Below are positions 1-7,828 of a stretch of DNA of 64,000 bases, one piece after another (position 1 is the first letter of the stretch; each line of letters opens with the position of its first letter). Below the pieces are notes generated by a model, which did no database searches, was not told the origin of the DNA, and saw only the letters and a list, made by a program, of their open reading frames with translations. The translations under genes were made by a program, and so were the position numbers. The stretch lies in NCBI RefSeq assembly GCF_029690045.1, contig NZ_CP121464.1, positions 4,030,001-4,094,000 of the forward strand, given 5' to 3'. Source of the DNA: Janthinobacterium rivuli. Lineage in GTDB: Bacteria > Pseudomonadota > Gammaproteobacteria > Burkholderiales > Burkholderiaceae_D.

Positions 1-930
1 CATGCCGTCGTCGCCGGTGGCGGCCGGCTGCCCTTCGCCGCGCATGGCGCGCTGGAAGGCGCGCACCGAGCGCACGTACAGGTTTTCATGCTCGACGGGG
101 ATGTCGATGCTGCCGGCCTCGCGCGTCAGGCTGATGGTGCCGACGGGGCGCTGCGTCATCACGCCGGTGGCGAAGATGGTGCCCTTCGTGCCGATGATTT
201 CCACGCCGGACAGCGAATGCGGCGCGTTGAACGCGTCATGCACCTGCACCAGCGTGCCGTTGTCGAACTCGATGACGGCCATCAGACCCTCTTCCAGCCC
301 GGCCACCGTCATGCCGCCGCTGGTGGCGCAGGCCGTGACGTGGCGCGGCTCCGAGTCGAGCAGGAAGCGCAAGGTGTCGACGTCGTGCACGAACATGTCG
401 AGCGTGACGCCACCCGACTCCGGCGCGTCCAGGCGCCAGCCGCGCAGATGCTGCGGCAGGTTATTCGCGTGCAGCACGCGGCCATACAGGGGCTGGCCGA
501 TATCGCCGGCGCGTATCAGCTCGCGCACCTTGCCGTGGCTGGCCGCGTTGCGCAGGTGGTGGTTAATCCCCAGCACCACGCCCGCTTCGGCACAGCCGTC
601 GACCATGCGGCGGGCGTCGTCCAGGTTCAGCGCCAGCGGCTTTTCGCACAGCACGTGTTTGCCGGCGCGCGCCGCCTGCAAGGTCTGCGCCATGTGCAAC
701 TCGTTGGTGGTGCTGATGTACACGGCGTCCGCGCCCGGATGCGCGAGCGCCGCGTCGAGGTCCGTGTAGCTGGCGGCGATGCCGAATTGTTCGGCAAAGG
801 CGGCGCCGCGCGCGGCGTCCCGGCTGACCACGGCCAGCACTTCGGCGTCGCCCTGCTGGCCGATTGCGTCGACCATCCATTCGCGCGCCACGGTGCTGGC
901 GCCGACCAGTATCCATCCGATTTTCTTCAT
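1..930 (-). CDS. Gfo/Idh/MocA family oxidoreductase (3' end beyond window)
   Basis: The frame opens with ATG at 930 after a GGGGAG ribosome site and runs 310 codons off the left edge without a stop. It starts with a Rossmann fold (KKIGWILVGAST) and carries the family motif CEKPLAL about 95 residues in, so it should be an NAD(P)-dependent dehydrogenase acting on a sugar or polyol. It is the last visible gene of the minus-strand catabolic operon, 12 bases after the porin stop. Members of this family oxidise or reduce hydroxyls of sugars, inositols and sugar acids; the substrate here cannot be read from sequence. Its place behind 2-ketogluconate-type genes suggests a sugar-acid or uronic-acid intermediate, which is inference. 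The C-terminal part is not visible. Confidence 0.85.
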   Translation of the reverse strand, partial: MKKIGWILVGASTVAREWMVDAIGQQGDAEVLAVVSRDAARGAAFAEQFGIAASYTDLDAALAHPGADAVYISTTNELHMAQTLQAARAGKHVLCEKPLALNLDDARRMVDGCAEAGVVLGINHHLRNAASHGKVRELIRAGDIGQPLYGRVLHANNLPQHLRGWRLDAPESGGVTLDMFVHDVDTLRFLLDSEPRHVTACATSGGMTVAGLEEGLMAVIEFDNGTLVQVHDAFNAPHSLSGVEIIGTKGTIFATGVMTQRPVGTISLTREAGSIDIPVEHENLYVRSVRAFQRAMRGEGQPAATGDDGM

Positions 931-942
931 TCGATTCTCCCC

Positions 943-1965
943 TTAAAAAGTGTGGCGCAGGCCCAGGTTCCAGGCCTGGTTGCCGGTGCCGTTGTCGGTG
1001 GCGTTGCCCACCACATAGGCGGCGCCATTGCGGTTGTCGATGTGCGCGTAGGCCGCATATAAGGTGCTGCGCTTCGACAGCGCGTAGGTGTAGCCGATGC
1101 CGATCTGGGAAGCGTCGCCGTTGGCGGCGCGCCGGTCGTCGCGCCGCACGTACGAGAACAGGACTCTGTGCGGCCAGACAGGCACGGTGGCGCCCAGCAT
1201 CAGGTCCGCGCTGTCGACCGTGGTGGCGGCGCCCGCCGTGCTCTTGCTGACGGCGACGGCGCCATGCGCCTTGACCACGCCGAAGTCCCAGGTGGCGCCC
1301 AGCACCGTGTTGCGCGCCCTGCCCGCCACCAGCGCGGAGGACAGCGTGTTCGCGTCCTGGTGCGCCATGCGCACGTACAGCGGCCCGGTGGCATAGGTGG
1401 CCGCCGCGCCCGCGTAGCGTTTGGCCGACGCGTCGCCCGGCACTTCGCCGAAGCCGTACGCCAGCTCGCCGGAGAGTCCCCCGCGCACGGGCGAACTGTA
1501 GGTAATGCTGTTGTCGACCCGGCTGATGTAGCCGGCCGTGAAGACATTGCTCATCCTGCCCGCAAAACCCAGGTAAAACGGATCCAGCGCCCCCAGGCTG
1601 CTGTCGATGAAGGTGTACTGGCGCCCCAGACGCAAGGTGCCCGCCGCGCCGGCGAGGCCGACGAAGGCCTGACGTCCGAACAGCAGGCCACCCTGGGCCG
1701 AAGCGCCCGTGTCGGCCAGGATGCCCGCATCCATCGTAAAGATCGCCGTCATGCCGCCGCCCAGGTCGTCGCTGCCCTTGAAACCGAGCCGCGAGCCGTT
1801 GGCGATGCCGCTCGTCACCTTGAGCACCCTGCCCCCTGGGCCACCGTTCTCGGATACCACGCCCAGGTCCGCGATGCCATACATGGTCACGTTCGACTGC
1901 GCGCAACACAGGCCGCCGCAAGCGCCCGCGCCGATGATGATTGCCCTTGCTACCTTGTTCTTCAT
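943..1965 (-). CDS. Gram-negative general porin (betaproteobacterial type)
   Basis: This 340-residue protein has a signal peptide ending near residue 22 (CCAQSNVTMYG follows the usual AQSNVT-YG start of mature neisserial/burkholderial porins). It contains the porin signature GSRLGFKGSDDLGGGM and FGRQAFVGLAG, and ends in the terminal phenylalanine (LRHTF) recognised by the BAM complex. It should form a trimeric 16-strand barrel in the outer membrane. It lies 35 bases after the 2-hydroxyacid dehydrogenase gene on the same strand with its own ribosome site (AGGGAAAGAA), so it probably serves outer-membrane uptake of the operon's substrate. Two adjacent cysteines in the signal peptide (GLCCAQ) are unusual for this family and could be misread as a lipobox, but the barrel sequence rules out a lipoprotein. 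Confidence 0.9.
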   Translation of the reverse strand: MKNKVARAIIIGAGACGGLCCAQSNVTMYGIADLGVVSENGGPGGRVLKVTSGIANGSRLGFKGSDDLGGGMTAIFTMDAGILADTGASAQGGLLFGRQAFVGLAGAAGTLRLGRQYTFIDSSLGALDPFYLGFAGRMSNVFTAGYISRVDNSITYSSPVRGGLSGELAYGFGEVPGDASAKRYAGAAATYATGPLYVRMAHQDANTLSSALVAGRARNTVLGATWDFGVVKAHGAVAVSKSTAGAATTVDSADLMLGATVPVWPHRVLFSYVRRDDRRAANGDASQIGIGYTYALSKRSTLYAAYAHIDNRNGAAYVVGNATDNGTGNQAWNLGLRHTF

Positions 1966-2000
1966 TTCTTTCCCTGTCTGTCTTTTTATGGATACTGTTC

Positions 2001-2960
2001 TTAGCCGACCAGGTGGCGCGGACGCTCGCCGCGCAAACCGGCCAGCAGGTTGTCCACGGCCTGCTGCGCCATGGCGTAGCGCGTTTCGTGCGTGGCCGAG
2101 CCGATGTGCGGCAACGCCACCACGTTGGCCATGTGCGGCAGCGGATTGTCCGGCGCCAGCGGTTCGCGCTCGAACACGTCGAGACCGGCGCCGTGAATGG
2201 TGCCCTGCTGCAGCGCCTCGATCAGCGCCGCCTCGTCGACGATGCGCCCGCGCGAGCCGTTGATGAAGATGGCGCCGGGGCGCATCAGCGCGAATTCGCG
2301 CCGGCCCATCATGCGTTCCGTCTGCGCCGTCAGCGGCAGCACGACGCAGACGAAATCGGAGCCGGCCAGCAAATCGTCGAGCGCCACCTGGCGCGCGCCC
2401 AGCGCCGCCTCCACCTCGGGCACCGCCTCGCCGTTCACGTACAGCACCTGCATGCCGAAACCCAGCGCGGCACGGCGGGCGACGGCGCGGCCGATGCGGC
2501 CCATGCCCAGCATGCCGATGGTCTTGCCGTGCACGTTGACGCCGTACTGGCTTTCACCCACACTGCGCGTCCACCGTCCGGCCTTGACGAATTCGGCCAG
2601 TTCGACGACGCGCCGCGCGCTGGCGAGGATCAGCGCGAAGATCGTGTCGGCCGTCGTTTCCGTCAGCACGTCCGGCGTATTGGCCAGCAAGATACCCCGT
2701 TCGCGCAGGTAATCGACGTCGAACTGGTCGACGCCCACCGAAATGGTGGAAATGATGTGCAGGCCCAAGGCCGGGTCCAGCAGTTCGCGGTCCAGGCGCA
2801 CGCTGGCGCCCAGTAAACCGTGCGCGCCGCGGATGGCGGCCGCGAACGCGGCGCGGTTGCCCGCATCGATAGACTCGAAGTACGTCACCTCGCATTCGGC
2901 GCGCAAGCGCGCCAGCAGCGGTTCGGCCAGCTTTTTATAGACAAGCACATGTTTTTTCAC
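2001..2960 (-). CDS. 2-ketogluconate-6-phosphate reductase-like 2-hydroxyacid dehydrogenase (KguD-like)
   Basis: This is a D-isomer-specific 2-hydroxyacid dehydrogenase of 319 residues. The frame is open far upstream, but the real start is GTG at 2960 (VKKHVLVYKKL), 8 bases after AGGAGA. The NAD(P) site is GMLGMGRIGRAVARRA; the catalytic Arg-Glu-His set is represented by NGSRGRIVDEAALIEAL and LPHIGSATHETR. The family includes glyoxylate/2-ketogluconate reductases (GhrB) and KguD, which reduces 2-keto-6-phosphogluconate to 6-phosphogluconate. Its neighbours are a PfkB kinase and a TIM-barrel epimerase under a LacI regulator, the Pseudomonas kgu arrangement, so KguD is the favoured reading. A generic glyoxylate/hydroxypyruvate reductase remains possible. 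Confidence 0.82.
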   Translation of the reverse strand: MKKHVLVYKKLAEPLLARLRAECEVTYFESIDAGNRAAFAAAIRGAHGLLGASVRLDRELLDPALGLHIISTISVGVDQFDVDYLRERGILLANTPDVLTETTADTIFALILASARRVVELAEFVKAGRWTRSVGESQYGVNVHGKTIGMLGMGRIGRAVARRAALGFGMQVLYVNGEAVPEVEAALGARQVALDDLLAGSDFVCVVLPLTAQTERMMGRREFALMRPGAIFINGSRGRIVDEAALIEALQQGTIHGAGLDVFEREPLAPDNPLPHMANVVALPHIGSATHETRYAMAQQAVDNLLAGLRGERPRHLVG

Positions 2961-2980
2961 GGGTTTTTCTCCTGTTCGGT

Positions 2981-3928
2981 TCAAGATGGGTCCAGCGCGT
3001 CGAGCTGGGCGCGGGTCGGCAAGCCTTCCATGTCGCCGGCCACCTGGATGGCGAAGGCGCCGACCCGGTTGCCGCGCCCTACCGCCTGCGCCAGCGGCAA
3101 GCCTTCCAGCAAGGCGCTGACCAGGCCAGCCGCGAAGCCGTCGCCGGCGCCCACCGTGTCGACCACGTTGGCCACGCGCTCGCCCGCCACCATGCCGCTG
3201 TCGCCCTCGGCCGTGCGGTAATAGGCGCCCTCGGCGCCCAGCTTGACGACCACCAGGCGCGCGCCCTGCTGCAAATAAAAGCCGGCGACGTCGTGCGGCA
3301 GATCGTGGCCAGTGAGAATTTTTCCTTCCCCCAGGCCGGGCAGCACCCAGTCCGCCTTGGCGGCCAGGCGGTTGATCTGCTCGACCATGACGGCTTGCGA
3401 CGGCCACAGCGAGGGCCGCAGGTTCGGATCGAACGACACGCTGCGGCCGTTGGCGCGCATGAAGTCGAGCGCCTGGCCGGCGAACGCCAGGCTGGTGGCG
3501 GACAGCGCCGCGGCCACGCCCGTGGCGTGCAAATGGCGCGCGGACAGGAAATAGGCGGGGTCGAAGTGCTCGGGCGCCAGCCGGCTGGCGGCGGAACCCT
3601 TGCGGAAGTATTCGACCAGCGGATCGGCGCCGTTCTCGGCCTTCTCCTTGAGCAGGAAGCCGCTGGACTGGCTGGCGACGGCGACGACCCGGCTGCAATC
3701 GACACCTTCGGCCTGCACGCTGGCGCGGATGAAGCGGCCGAACGAGTCGTCGCCGACCCGGCTCAGCCAGCCGACTTTCAAGCCCAGGCGCGCCAGGCCG
3801 ATGGCGACATTCGTCTCGGCGCCGGCCAGGCGGCGCGTAAAGTGCGCCACGGCCGCCAGGTCTCCCGTTTGCTCGGCAACGAACATCGCCATCGCCTCGC
3901 CGTAGGTGACGACATCAAGCTTCATCAT
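2981..3928 (-). CDS. PfkB-family sugar kinase, 2-ketogluconate kinase-like (KguK-like)
   Basis: This 315-residue ribokinase/PfkB kinase starts at ATG 3928, whose last bases overlap the TGA stop of the upstream isomerase gene (ATGA); a second ATG follows at once and either could be used after GGAGG. The N-terminal substrate-binding segment is VTYGEAMAMFVAE. The C-terminal PfkB signature DTVGAGDGFAAGLVSALLEG carries the catalytic Asp and the GAGD anion hole. By sequence alone it would be called a 2-keto-3-deoxygluconate kinase (KdgK). The neighbours (KguE-like epimerase, KguD-like reductase, LacI regulator) point instead to phosphorylation of 2-ketogluconate at C6. It is cytoplasmic and cotranscribed with the genes on both sides. 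Confidence 0.85.
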   Translation of the reverse strand: MMKLDVVTYGEAMAMFVAEQTGDLAAVAHFTRRLAGAETNVAIGLARLGLKVGWLSRVGDDSFGRFIRASVQAEGVDCSRVVAVASQSSGFLLKEKAENGADPLVEYFRKGSAASRLAPEHFDPAYFLSARHLHATGVAAALSATSLAFAGQALDFMRANGRSVSFDPNLRPSLWPSQAVMVEQINRLAAKADWVLPGLGEGKILTGHDLPHDVAGFYLQQGARLVVVKLGAEGAYYRTAEGDSGMVAGERVANVVDTVGAGDGFAAGLVSALLEGLPLAQAVGRGNRVGAFAIQVAGDMEGLPTRAQLDALDPS

Positions 3929-4671
3929 GCGGCCTCCAGAATTTGAATGTAGCGGCCCGTTTCGGCCACCAGGTCGGCGCCCTCGAGCGGGAACTCGATG
4001 GCCCGCTGCACGCCCGGCGCAAAGTGCGCGAAGACGGCGCGCCAGGATGGATCGGTGTCGGAAACGGCACACGCGGACAAGCGCCCCCCGTCGTCAAGAA
4101 CCGCCTTGCAGTGCACGTAGCGCACGTACGGCGCCAGCAGGCGCGCCGCCTGCTGCGCATCCTCGCCCACCCAGCGCCAGTTGCCGATATCGAAGGTCAG
4201 CCCCACGGGCAGCCCGATGTCGCGCGCCGCCGCCAGGAAGCGCGCCATCGTCGCGAGCTTGCCGCCGTGGGCCGTCTGGTCGTTTTCCACCAGCAGCGCC
4301 ACGGATGCTGCCTCCAGCTGGGCCTTCAAGGCCGGCAAGTCCGGCGCGGCCGGGTAATGGCCCAGCGACACCTTCAGGTAGCGCGCGCCCAGGCGCGCCG
4401 CCTCGTCCAGCATCTGCCGCAGCAGTTCGTGTTGCAACCGTCCGTCCGCATCCCACAATTCGATGGGCGTGGAATACACGCAGTACAGGCCGCGCGCGGC
4501 CACCGCCGCGCCCATGCGCGCCAGGTCCGGCAAGTCGGAGGTGAACAGTTCGCGGCGGATCTCGATGCCGGCGCCGCCCGCATCGGCCACCACGTCGATG
4601 AAATGGCTTTGCCCCAGCTGCCTTACCCTGCTTGCGCCGTAGGCCGACGCCGCCACCAGGACGGGGCTCAC
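3925..4671 (-). CDS. Sugar phosphate isomerase/epimerase-like TIM-barrel protein (KguE-like)
   Basis: This 248-residue protein is of the xylose-isomerase-like TIM-barrel family. The start is taken as GTG at 4671 because that codon overlaps the stop of the ABC ATPase (GTGA), which indicates translational coupling. Conserved acidic metal-ligand positions are visible in GIEIRRE, LVENDQTAHGG, FDIGNW, VHCKAV and the C-terminal AIEFPLEG. In Pseudomonas the equivalent KguE is a putative epimerase of the 2-ketogluconate operon whose exact reaction is not well defined. Here it sits directly before the kinase, overlapping it by four bases, which is the kguE-kguK order. The precise chemistry is not shown by the sequence. 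Confidence 0.8.
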   Translation of the reverse strand: MSPVLVAASAYGASRVRQLGQSHFIDVVADAGGAGIEIRRELFTSDLPDLARMGAAVAARGLYCVYSTPIELWDADGRLQHELLRQMLDEAARLGARYLKVSLGHYPAAPDLPALKAQLEAASVALLVENDQTAHGGKLATMARFLAAARDIGLPVGLTFDIGNWRWVGEDAQQAARLLAPYVRYVHCKAVLDDGGRLSACAVSDTDPSWRAVFAHFAPGVQRAIEFPLEGADLVAETGRYIQILEAA

Positions 4672-5402
4672 TTGATCGCTCCCGCGCCGACAAACTGGCG
4701 CGCTTCGGGCGTTTGCGGGTTGCTGAAGAAGGCTTCCGACGGCCCGCTCTCCCACACCAATCCCTGGTGCATGAAGACGGTGACGTCGGCCATGCGCCGC
4801 GCGAACTCCATCTCGTGCGTCACCAGGAGCATCGTCATGCCCGCCTGCGCCAGCTCTTCCATCACCTTCAGCACTTCCTGCGTCAGTTCCGGATCGAGCG
4901 CCGACGTCACTTCGTCGAACAGCATCACTTGCGGCTCCATCGCCAGCGAACGGGCAATGGCCACGCGCTGCTGCTGGCCGCCCGACAGCTGCTCGGGATA
5001 GGCTTCGCGCTTGTGGTCCAGGCCCACCTGCTTGAGCACGCGCAGCGCCGTGGCGCGCCCCTGGGCGTCGGGCACCTTCTTGACGATGCGCGGCGCCAGC
5101 ATGACGTTTTCTTCCACGGTCAGGTGGGGGAACAGGTTGTAGCTCTGGAAGACCATGCCGACGTCCTTGCGCAAGTCGAGCAGGCGTTCCTGGCGCGCCG
5201 TCAGCGTGTGGCCGGCCACGACGATGCTGCCGCTGTCGATGGTTTCCAGGCCGTTGATACAGCGCAGCATGGTGCTTTTTCCCGAGCCGCTGCGGCCAAT
5301 CACGGCGATCACCTGGCCCCGCTCGACGGCGAACGACACGCCCTTGAGCACGTGATTGGCGCCGAAGCTCTTGCTGATATTGTCGATGTCAACGATGGGC
5401 AT
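4668..5402 (-). CDS. ABC transporter ATP-binding protein, polar amino acid uptake type
   Basis: This 244-residue ATPase has all the nucleotide-binding motifs: Walker A GRSGSGKST, Q-loop MVFQSYNLFPHLTV, signature LSGGQQQRVAIARSLAMEP, Walker B VMLFDEVTSALDPE and the switch histidine LLVTHEM. It resembles GlnQ/HisP of the PAAT subfamily. It overlaps the upstream permease gene by 14 bases and the downstream isomerase gene by four. PAAT importers normally carry amino acids or opines. In this operon the cargo is more likely a small sugar acid such as 2-ketogluconate, an inference from context. Confidence 0.93.
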   Translation of the reverse strand: MPIVDIDNISKSFGANHVLKGVSFAVERGQVIAVIGRSGSGKSTMLRCINGLETIDSGSIVVAGHTLTARQERLLDLRKDVGMVFQSYNLFPHLTVEENVMLAPRIVKKVPDAQGRATALRVLKQVGLDHKREAYPEQLSGGQQQRVAIARSLAMEPQVMLFDEVTSALDPELTQEVLKVMEELAQAGMTMLLVTHEMEFARRMADVTVFMHQGLVWESGPSEAFFSNPQTPEARQFVGAGAIK

Positions 5403-6039
5403 GGAATTTCCTTTCCAGTGAATGGCTGTAGCGCGACAGCGGATAGCACATCGCGAAGTAGATCAGGGCGACGATGGGGAAGACGATGAACGGCAGGAAG
5501 GTCGCATTGCTGACCAGTTGCCCTGCCCGCGTCAGTTCCACCACGCCGATGATCGAGGTGATCGAAGTGTTCTTGATGATCTGCACCATGAAGCCCACGG
5601 TCGGCGGCAGCGAATGGCGCAGCGCCTGCGGCAGGATGACGTAGCGCAGCTGCTGGTAGCGGTTCAGCGCCAGCGCGGCCGACGCTTCCCACTGCTGCCG
5701 CTGCACGCCTTCGATGCAGCCGCGCCAGATCTCGCCCAGGTAGGCGCTGGCAAAGATCGTCATCGCCGCGCCGGCCGCGATGATCGGCGACAGCTTGTAG
5801 CCAAACAGGGCCAGGCCGTAATAGGTCAAAAACAGCACGATCAGCACCGGCGTGCCCTGGACCAGCTGGATGTACAGGGCGCTGATGAAACGCAGGAATG
5901 GGCTGCGCGCCGTGCGCAGCAGCGCCACCGCGAAACCGGCGATGCCGCCCGTGATGAAGACGATCAGCGACAGGCCGATGGTCCAGCGCGTGGCCTCGAG
6001 CAGGAATTGCAGGTTATCCCAGGAAAAGTCACTGATCAT
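5389..6039 (-). CDS. ABC transporter permease, polar amino acid uptake type (second subunit)
   Basis: This 216-residue inner-membrane protein is of the HisM/GlnP family. ATG 6039 follows GGGAG at good spacing and comes one base after the stop of the first permease. Several hydrophobic segments are visible, with the cytoplasmic EAA loop EGVQRQQWEASAALALNRYQQLRYVILPQAL that docks onto the ATPase. It should form a heterodimeric channel with the neighbouring permease. A 14-base overlap with the ATPase gene keeps subunit synthesis coupled. Confidence 0.92.
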   Translation of the reverse strand: MISDFSWDNLQFLLEATRWTIGLSLIVFITGGIAGFAVALLRTARSPFLRFISALYIQLVQGTPVLIVLFLTYYGLALFGYKLSPIIAAGAAMTIFASAYLGEIWRGCIEGVQRQQWEASAALALNRYQQLRYVILPQALRHSLPPTVGFMVQIIKNTSITSIIGVVELTRAGQLVSNATFLPFIVFPIVALIYFAMCYPLSRYSHSLERKFHAHR

Positions 6040-6040
6040 G

Positions 6041-6733
6041 TCATGCTCCCATGCGCACCGCGCCCAGACGGCGGCGGCGTTTGAAAACGATCTGGCCCAG
6101 TACCCAGAAACTGAAGCGGAACAGCAGGGCCAGCACGATGTACAGCACCATCACGACGATGTAGATCTCGAAGCTGCGGAAGGTTTCCGAGTCGAGCAGG
6201 TGGGCGGCGGCGGTCAGCTCCTCGGCGGAAATGGCCGACACGACACTCGATGCCAGCATCATCAAGGTGAACTGGCTGGCCAGCGCCGGATACACTTTTT
6301 CCAGCGCCGGCAGCAGCACCACGTGGCGCATCACCTGCCAGCGCGTCATGCCCAGGGCCTGGGCCGCCTCCAGCTGCGACGGATGCACGGCGCCGATGCC
6401 GGCGCGCACGATCTCGGCAGCATAAGCACCGAGGTTGACCGTCATGGCCACGAGCGCGGCGCCGTTGGCGTCGAGCTGCAAGCCCAGCGACGGCAAGCCG
6501 AAGTAGATGATGAACAGCTGCACCAGGAATGGCGTGCTGCGGATCACCTCGACATACGCGCGCACCACTGCGCGGGCATAGGCGGGACCGTTCTTCAGGA
6601 TGACGGCGGCGCACACGCCCACCGCCAGCCCCAGCACCATGGACAGGGCGCTCAGGCGTATCGTCAGCGCCGCGCCCCACAACAGGCGGTCCAGCGATTG
6701 CATGACGAGTTCGAAATGAAATTCATACGGCAT
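6041..6733 (-). CDS. ABC transporter permease, polar amino acid uptake type (first subunit)
   Basis: This 230-residue PAAT permease starts at ATG 6733 (MPYEFHFELVMQSLDRLL). The frame can be extended two codons to a TTG, but AAAGGAG sits six bases before the ATG. The EAA motif is IGAVHPSQLEAAQALGMTRWQVMRHVVLLPALEKVYPAL. It has about five membrane segments and ends in a basic tail (FKRRRRLGAV) on the cytoplasmic side. It lies about 90 bases downstream of the substrate-binding protein gene in the same operon. Confidence 0.92.
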   Translation of the reverse strand: MPYEFHFELVMQSLDRLLWGAALTIRLSALSMVLGLAVGVCAAVILKNGPAYARAVVRAYVEVIRSTPFLVQLFIIYFGLPSLGLQLDANGAALVAMTVNLGAYAAEIVRAGIGAVHPSQLEAAQALGMTRWQVMRHVVLLPALEKVYPALASQFTLMMLASSVVSAISAEELTAAAHLLDSETFRSFEIYIVVMVLYIVLALLFRFSFWVLGQIVFKRRRRLGAVRMGA

Positions 6734-6823
6734 ACTCAACTCCTTTCTACGTGCACGTCCCCGGCCGCTCCACCATGACGGCGCGCCGTGCGGACGAGCA
6801 CTATCGCTGTGCGGGTGGCGGCA

Positions 6824-7630
6824 TCAGAAGGTCGGCAGCGCCGGCAGCGGCGCGCCGCTCCACTTGCGCGCGATGGCGTCGAGTTCACCGTTCAGCTTGA
6901 CGTAGTAGATGAAGTTGTTGAGCCACTGGTGCAGCTCGAAGTCGCCGCGGCGCACGGCCATCGAGTTCGGTTGCAGCGAGTAGGAGAAGCGGACCTCGAT
7001 CTTGCCGGCGCCGCGCGTCTTGATGATGTCGAGCGCCATCGTGCTGGGAATCGAGACGGCATCGACCTGCTTGCTGAGCAAGGCCTGGGTGACGGTGGCG
7101 TCATCCTCGAAACGCACGATGGCCGTGCCGGCCGGCGCCATGCGGCTCAGCGCCGTGTCATTCGTGGTGCCGCGCGTCACGCCCACTTTCTTGCCCTTCA
7201 AGTCCGCCAGGGCCTTGAACTTGCCGCCGACCGGCGCGACGATGGCCAGTTCAAAGGCGCTGTAGGGCATGGTAAACATCAGGGTCTTGGCCCGTTCCGG
7301 CGTGGGCGCCAGGGTCGCCACGAGGAAGTCGACCTTGCCCGATTCCAGCGACGGCACGCGCGACGGCGCCGTCAGCGGCACGACTTCCACGGGCAGGTTC
7401 AGGTATTTGCCGATCAGGTTGGCGACGTCGACGTCATAGCCAACGGGCGCGCCCTTGGCGTCGATGCTGCCAAACGGCGGCGTGCCGCTGACGACGCCGA
7501 TGGTCAGCTTGCCCTTCTTGATCAAATCGCCAAGCGTCTGGGCGCCGGCGTCGGCCGCCGCGCCCAGGGCGCACGTAGCGGCCAGCGCGCAAGCCACGAA
7601 TTTCGCGTAAAACAGTGTCGTCATCTTCAT
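6824..7630 (-). CDS. Family 3 solute-binding protein of the ABC importer
   Basis: This 268-residue periplasmic protein starts at ATG 7630 after AGGAGACTGAGC; the frame extends upstream but that part lacks a ribosome site and signal character. The signal peptide is followed by an ADAGAQ cleavage region. The SBP family 3 pattern is clear: LTIGVVSGTPPFGSIDAKGAPVGYDVDVANLIGKYL, the DFLVATLAPTPERA loop and GVTRGTTND. Family 3 proteins bind amino acids, opines or small carboxylates, so a sugar-acid ligand is possible but would be atypical. It is the first gene after the regulator, with an operator-like palindrome about 145 bases upstream. Confidence 0.92.
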   Translation of the reverse strand: MKMTTLFYAKFVACALAATCALGAAADAGAQTLGDLIKKGKLTIGVVSGTPPFGSIDAKGAPVGYDVDVANLIGKYLNLPVEVVPLTAPSRVPSLESGKVDFLVATLAPTPERAKTLMFTMPYSAFELAIVAPVGGKFKALADLKGKKVGVTRGTTNDTALSRMAPAGTAIVRFEDDATVTQALLSKQVDAVSIPSTMALDIIKTRGAGKIEVRFSYSLQPNSMAVRRGDFELHQWLNNFIYYVKLNGELDAIARKWSGAPLPALPTF

Positions 7631-7773
7631 GCTCAGTCTCCTGTGATCCCGGTACCGGCCTCGTCGAGGCACTTCCGGGAATATTGTCAAATGGACGATT
7701 TATTTCGTCTCTTGCCGTTTTCCACCTTTACTACGCTTGACTATCCACTCCCCTTTCCAGTGTGAATACAATC

Positions 7774-7791
7774 TATGAAACCGGTTCCATA
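7774..7791. promoter_or_regulatory. Operator-like palindrome before the transporter operon
   Basis: This is an 18-base dyad centred on CCGG with one mismatched pair. Its core TGAAACCGGTTCCA differs at one position from the PtxS operator as I recall it from Pseudomonas (TGAAACCGGTTTCA). It lies between the regulator gene and the substrate-binding protein gene on the minus strand, where a repressor would control the catabolic operon. A CG-centred palindrome of this size is typical of LacI-family sites. Confidence 0.75.
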
Positions 7792-7799
7792 ACCTTTCC

Positions 7800-7820
7800 A
7801 AAAAAAAAGGGCAAGGCCCT
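7800..7820 (-). terminator. Intrinsic terminator after the LacI-type regulator gene
   Basis: On the minus strand a five-pair stem (AGGGC/GCCCT, three-base loop) is followed directly by a run of eight to nine T. It lies 8 bases past the regulator's stop and upstream of the operon's operator, so regulator and operon are probably separate transcripts. Confidence 0.7.
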
Positions 7821-7828
7821 CTTTCCCG

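Noticed and set aside
2981..3928. Kinase as part of an Entner-Doudoroff 2-keto-3-deoxygluconate pathway
   Set aside because: Sequence alone allows it, but no aldolase or dehydratase is nearby, whereas a KguE-like epimerase, KguD-like reductase and PtxS-like operators are. The 2-ketogluconate reading fits better.
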